Source: Eisenbergiella intestinigallinarum (lineage in GTDB: Bacteria; Bacillota; Clostridia; Lachnospirales; Lachnospiraceae). Taken from it: a stretch of 15,914 bases of DNA. Shown here piece by piece: positions 12,787 through 15,914 of the stretch. Location of the stretch: NCBI GenBank assembly GCA_019120115.1, contig DWVS01000380.1, forward strand, positions 1 to 15,914, written 5' to 3'. Within the stretch, counting starts at the first letter, position 1. Each line of letters starts with the position of its first letter. Position numbers and translations under genes: made by a program. The notes under the pieces were generated by a model that saw only the letters and a list, made by a program, of their open reading frames with translations, ran no database searches and had not been told where the DNA came from.

Positions 12787-14541
12787 ATGAAAAAGAAAAA
12801 GAGATGGATCATAGGACTTTCCATAGTGATCGTGGCTGCGGCGGTCGTTATTGGCGTGTTTTTGTATGCAAGAAGCTTTCTGTCTGCGGAGACCGCCATC
12901 CGCGAGGACTGGTCGATTGATACGGGAGATCTTCTGGCTTCGGACGGAGAGCTGAATGTATCGGTTTTTGATGCGGACGTTCCTTCCTCTATCCGTATTT
13001 CCAGAGTGATTCCGACGGAAAATGAGGAAGAAGGCTTTACTTATTATGATGTGGATGTACAGAAAAGGCTTGCGGCATCGATTGTGAAGCTGGCGGACAC
13101 GGGAGATTTTTCTCTTCAGGAGCCGCTTGCCGTACTGAATCCCTTTGGAACGGGGAGCAATGGCCTGTATCTGTATTTCAATACACGCAGGGCCGGAAGT
13201 ATCCGGTATACCATCCATGTGGAAAATGAGAAAATTCCCGATTATACGGCGACGGCATATGAAGGGGAGAATATCGGCACCCGCCATGAGTTTCAGATGA
13301 TCGGCCTGGTTCCCGGGGAAGAAAACACGGTGACCATGGAGCTGCTGGGAAGAAGGGGAAAGGTTCTTGACACGGCTTCCTTCACGGTCACCATGCCTGA
13401 GACCATGTCCGGCTATTCCATCCTTCTGGACAGTGAAGACGGGAACAGCAGCGCAGAGCTTTCTGACGGCCTGTACGCCATGATCCGTGTGGGAGGACAT
13501 ACCGGATACGCCTTTTTCTATGATAATAACGGCGTTATGCGTTATGAGATGGTGCTGGAGGGATACGGCCTGGACCGCATCCTCTGGTATGAGGGAAATA
13601 TGACGGTCTGTGCATCGGCTTATAAGATTGCTCAGATCAACCGTCTCGGGCAGGCGACAGCCGTTTATGATACGGAAGGTTTTGAACTTCACCATGATAT
13701 GGTCCTGCAGGGAGACGAAGGAAAAATTGTCGCTCTCGCCAGTGATGAATCGGATGAAGTCAATCTGGAGGATATGGCGATCGAAGTGGATCTGGAAACC
13801 GGAGAGGTGAAGGAGCTTCTGGATTTCAAGGAGATCTTTTCCGATTATTATGAGAATGACGCTTCCGAACTGACGGCCACAGACGAATTTTTCTGGCTGG
13901 CCGGACAGAAGGACTGGATTCATCTGAATACGGTGCAGTATCTTCCGGAGGATGACAGCGTGATTGTCAGCTCCCGGGAAACCTCTACCATCATCAAGAT
14001 AAAAAATGTACATTCCGGACCAGAAATCGACTATCTGATCGGAGATGAGGATTTCTGGAAGGGAACGCCCTATGAAGAATACTCCTATACGCAGGAGGGA
14101 GACTTCGTGCCTCAGTACGGACAGCATACGGTGGAGTATTATGAGGGAGAAGGGCTGGAAGAGGATCAGTACTATCTGATGATGTACAATAACAACTACT
14201 GGGTGAACGGAACCAGGGATGATTATGAAATCGAGGATCTGCCGGACAGCGTGGGTACCGTCCTGGCAAGCGATTCCCTGAAGTCCCAGGTCTATGTCTA
14301 CCTGGTGGATGAAGGGGAACATACCTTTCGCCTGGTGCATTCCTTCGATGTGCCCTACTCCAGCATCGTTTCCAATGTGACGCCGTCCGGAGAAAATCTG
14401 GTAATCAACAGCGGAACCGCCAATGTATTCGGAGAGTATGACATCCAGGGCGGGCTGATCCGTCAGTTCTCCTATGAATGTGAGCTGCAGACCTACCGGG
14501 TGATGAAGGACGATTTCGACAGCTTCTGGTTTGCCATGTGA
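12787..14541 (+). CDS. Arylsulfate sulfotransferase, membrane-anchored
   Basis: A 584-residue PAPS-independent arylsulfate sulfotransferase (ASST/AssT family), which moves sulfate from a phenolic sulfate ester to another phenol through a sulfo-histidine. An N-terminal KKKKR and hydrophobic segment (about 6-28) form a signal anchor, so the enzyme acts outside the membrane. A beta-sandwich ASST N-domain (about 100-215) contains the LNPFGTGSNGLYLYF motif. The propeller carries FELHHDMV (H302/H303), DWIHLNTVQY (H379), VSSRETS (R397) and QYGQHTVEYYEG (H447). These match in order the E. coli residues H252, H356, R374 and H436, and the H379-R397 spacing of 18 is identical. The expected sulfo-histidine is H447. 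ATG 12787 follows GGGGAG at 12771. The only cysteines I see are two widely separated ones, so the disulfide of the E. coli enzyme seems absent. The donor and acceptor are unknown. Confidence 0.9.
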   Translation: MKKKKRWIIGLSIVIVAAAVVIGVFLYARSFLSAETAIREDWSIDTGDLLASDGELNVSVFDADVPSSIRISRVIPTENEEEGFTYYDVDVQKRLAASIVKLADTGDFSLQEPLAVLNPFGTGSNGLYLYFNTRRAGSIRYTIHVENEKIPDYTATAYEGENIGTRHEFQMIGLVPGEENTVTMELLGRRGKVLDTASFTVTMPETMSGYSILLDSEDGNSSAELSDGLYAMIRVGGHTGYAFFYDNNGVMRYEMVLEGYGLDRILWYEGNMTVCASAYKIAQINRLGQATAVYDTEGFELHHDMVLQGDEGKIVALASDESDEVNLEDMAIEVDLETGEVKELLDFKEIFSDYYENDASELTATDEFFWLAGQKDWIHLNTVQYLPEDDSVIVSSRETSTIIKIKNVHSGPEIDYLIGDEDFWKGTPYEEYSYTQEGDFVPQYGQHTVEYYEGEGLEEDQYYLMMYNNNYWVNGTRDDYEIEDLPDSVGTVLASDSLKSQVYVYLVDEGEHTFRLVHSFDVPYSSIVSNVTPSGENLVINSGTANVFGEYDIQGGLIRQFSYECELQTYRVMKDDFDSFWFAM

Positions 14542-14558
14542 AAGGACAGGAAAATCTT

Positions 14559-14828
14559 ATGATCAGAAAGGAAGATCTGTCTTATCAATTTATCAAAAAG
14601 GAACCGCTGACGGGAAGCTGTGACGGAATGCGGTATTATATCGCCATGGGAAAGGACTGTATCCGCGCCTGTACCTATCCTGACCGCCTCTGTTTTGTCA
14701 GAACACCGGAGGAAGAAAAGACCTTTCGGGAATTTCCTGACAGCCCGGATTCCATGCCTCTCATTCTTGACTGGCTGAATGAAAGGCTTTCCAAAATGCA
14801 GTCTCAGGCTGCGGACAGTACCCGGTAA
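14559..14828 (+). CDS. Small protein of unknown function downstream of the sulfotransferase
   Basis: An 89-residue protein that I cannot assign to a named family with confidence. It has the look of a compact cytoplasmic alpha/beta protein: KEDLSYQFIKKEPLTGSCDGMRYYI, then a beta-rich stretch (CIRACTYPDRLCFVRTPEEE), and a C-terminal helix ending DWLNERLSKMQ. There is no signal peptide or membrane segment, and it has three cysteines. ATG at 14559 is chosen because AGGA lies at 14548-14551 at good spacing. An in-frame GTG at 14538 would overlap the sulfotransferase stop and adds seven residues. It starts 17 bp after the sulfotransferase gene and probably shares its transcript. The coding character and ribosome site are good. 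Function unknown. Confidence 0.7.
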   Translation: MIRKEDLSYQFIKKEPLTGSCDGMRYYIAMGKDCIRACTYPDRLCFVRTPEEEKTFREFPDSPDSMPLILDWLNERLSKMQSQAADSTR

Positions 14829-14854
14829 CCTGTTTTTTTCGCCCACATACAATA
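14828..14854 (+). promoter_or_regulatory. Mother-cell sporulation promoter of cotJABC
   Basis: CATACAAT at 14846-14853 is a perfect match to the sigma-E -10 consensus (CATACAnT). The same site reads CATACAATA, which also fits the sigma-K -10 form (CATAnnnTA), with AC at 14828-14829 placed 16 bp upstream as sigma-K would need. No good sigma-E -35 is evident. In Bacillus subtilis cotJ is sigma-E dependent. A start near 14860 would give about 30 nt of leader. Confidence 0.55.
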
Positions 14855-14890
14855 ATATTAAAAATACTGGTAAATTATGTGAGGCGATCT

Positions 14891-15064
14891 ATGCAGGATA
14901 CCAACCACAAAAATGAATTCCTCGATCAGCTCCCCCTTGCCATGGCCTACGTTCCCTGGCAGCGGATGACCGGGATCTTTGAAAACCTGGAAGAAGCGTT
15001 CTGCTGCGGCACCATCTTTCCTGAACTGAACAAGCCCTTTACAGGAAGGAGATGCGTCAAATGA
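14891..15064 (+). CDS. cotJA: Spore coat-associated protein CotJA
   Basis: A 57-residue protein with the CotJA signature: LAMAYVPWQRM at about residues 15-25, then GTIFPELNKPFTG near the C-terminus. CotJA is an inner spore-coat component whose exact role is unresolved; it depends on CotE in Bacillus. ATG at 14891 follows GAGG at 14881-14884. An in-frame GTG at 14879 has no ribosome site. The stop overlaps the cotJB start as ATGA, indicating translational coupling. A mother-cell-type promoter lies about 40 bp upstream. Confidence 0.9.
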   Translation: MQDTNHKNEFLDQLPLAMAYVPWQRMTGIFENLEEAFCCGTIFPELNKPFTGRRCVK

Positions 15065-15369
15065 ACGGTGGAAATTGCGCGAATTGTAACTGTCAGAATC
15101 AGAACCGTATGGATGAGCAGCAGGAACGCTGTCTCCGCAACATCAGCATCGTCAGCTTCGTCGTGGTTGAGCTGACAGAATATCTGGACACCCACCCGGA
15201 TGACCGGGATGCCCTGAGCTATTTCTGCTACTACAACCGTATGCTGAACCAGATGACGGCGGAATACGCGGCAAAATATGATCCGCTGACAATTGCGTCT
15301 GCCGAAGCCTGCAGCAAGGAATGGAAATGGGGACTTACTCCCCTTCCCTGGGAACGGAGGTGCGATTGA
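15061..15369 (+). CDS. cotJB: Spore coat protein CotJB
   Basis: A 102-residue CotJB. The N-terminus is a cysteine- and asparagine-rich lead (NCANCNCQNQ), followed by the conserved part: LRNISIVSFVVVELTEYLDTHPDD (about 25-48), FCYYNRMLNQMTAEYAAKYDPL (about 58-80) and the end motif WKWGLTPLPWE. It is a coat component made in the mother cell. ATG at 15061 is preferred because AAGGAG lies at 15046-15051; ATG 15052 would touch that site. It overlaps cotJA by four bases, and its stop is directly followed by the cotJC start. Confidence 0.92.
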   Translation: MNGGNCANCNCQNQNRMDEQQERCLRNISIVSFVVVELTEYLDTHPDDRDALSYFCYYNRMLNQMTAEYAAKYDPLTIASAEACSKEWKWGLTPLPWERRCD

Positions 15370-15914
15370 ATGTGGAATTATGAAAAAAGACTGCAGTTTC
15401 CCGTTAACATCAAGGAACCAAACGCCAAACTGGCACAGTTCATCATTTCCCAGTATGGCGGTCCGGACGGCGAGCTGGGTGCTTCCATGCGTTATCTGTC
15501 CCAGCGCTATACCATGCCTTATCGCGAGGTAGCGGGACTTTTGACAGATATTGCAACAGAAGAACTCGCTCATTTCGAAATGATCGGCGCCATCGTCTAT
15601 CAGCTCACCAAAGACCTGTCCATGGAAGAAATCGAAAACTCCGGCTTCGGTCCTTATTACATTGACCACACCACGGCGCTCTGGCCGCAGGCTGCCGGGG
15701 GCGTTCCGTTTAATGCCTGCCAGTTCCAGTCCAAGGGAGATATCATTACCGATCTGACGGAAGACATGGCTGCAGAACAGAAGGCCCGGACGACCTACGA
15801 TAACATCCTCAGAACAGTCAGGGATTCCGATGTGGCGGACCCCATCCGCTTCCTGCGGGCAAGAGAGATTGTCCATTTCCAGCGTTTCGGTGAAGCCCTC
15901 CGGCTCGTTCAGGA
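15370..15914 (+). CDS. cotJC: Spore coat manganese catalase-like protein CotJC (partial)
   Basis: The first 181 residues of CotJC, cut by the window end. It belongs to the ferritin-like manganese catalase family, which uses a di-manganese centre to break down hydrogen peroxide. Expected metal ligands are present in order: E35 (GELGASMRY), E65 and H68 (ATEELAHFEMIG), E136 (AAEQKARTTY) and H169 (REIVHFQRFGE). The full protein is usually about 190-200 residues, so nearly all of it is here. ATG at 15370 follows GGAGG at 15356-15360, immediately after the cotJB stop codon. Catalase activity in spores is an inference from the family and intact ligands. Confidence 0.93.
   Translation, partial: MWNYEKRLQFPVNIKEPNAKLAQFIISQYGGPDGELGASMRYLSQRYTMPYREVAGLLTDIATEELAHFEMIGAIVYQLTKDLSMEEIENSGFGPYYIDHTTALWPQAAGGVPFNACQFQSKGDIITDLTEDMAAEQKARTTYDNILRTVRDSDVADPIRFLRAREIVHFQRFGEALRLVQ

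Noticed and set aside
14810..14840. Intrinsic terminator at the T-run 14833-14839 before cotJA
   Set aside because: The T-run is good but the only upstream pairings (CAG/CTG, GGTAACC) are too short for a convincing stem.
1..15914. CRISPR arrays, tRNA or rRNA genes, insertion sequences and phage genes
   Set aside because: No spaced repeats beyond the single degV pair, no cloverleaf or rRNA motifs, and no transposase or integrase motifs were found.

Overview
The window is about 15.9 kb of mid-to-high GC DNA from an anaerobic, spore-forming Clostridium-class bacterium, most likely of the Lachnospiraceae type. The evidence is an oxygen-sensitive class III ribonucleotide reductase with its activase, a cotJABC spore-coat operon, a Gram-positive arylsulfate sulfotransferase, strong AGGAGG-type ribosome binding sites and clear sigma-A promoters. 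Every gene I can support is on the + strand. The assignment to a family is inference from gene content; no rRNA or other marker is present.

Layout. (1) 7-2944: an MTA/SAH-deaminase-like amidohydrolase, then an NCS2 purine permease that has its own promoter, a 13-bp palindrome on the -35 box and a roughly 200-nt structured leader. A strong hairpin terminator follows. (2) 3032-5930: greA-type transcription factor, a membrane-anchored MutS-like ATPase and ribonuclease HI, closely packed. (3) 6007-7173: a PLP aminotransferase. (4) 7192-10866: the anaerobic dNTP unit. A consensus promoter is followed by two NrdR-like boxes 31 bp apart, a structured leader of about 340 nt containing a complete intrinsic terminator, then nrdD, nrdG and dut, closed by a second strong terminator. 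(5) 10929-12727: a degV gene broken by a 68-bp insertion bounded by a perfect 35-bp direct repeat, then a TauE/SafE-type permease. (6) 12787-14828: an exported arylsulfate sulfotransferase and a small unknown protein. (7) 14828-15914: a mother-cell-type promoter and cotJA, cotJB and cotJC, the last cut by the window end.

How the genes fit together. NrdD makes deoxynucleotides anaerobically, NrdG installs its glycyl radical, and Dut turns dUTP into dUMP for thymidylate synthesis. The boxes suggest NrdR repression, and the terminator in the leader suggests a second control at transcription elongation. The amidohydrolase and permease probably take part in purine/nucleoside salvage. The sulfotransferase next to a TSUP-family permease suggests handling of aryl-sulfates or sulfur anions. 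The most unusual features are the reversible-looking break in degV, the terminator-containing nrdD leader, and the unassigned permease leader.
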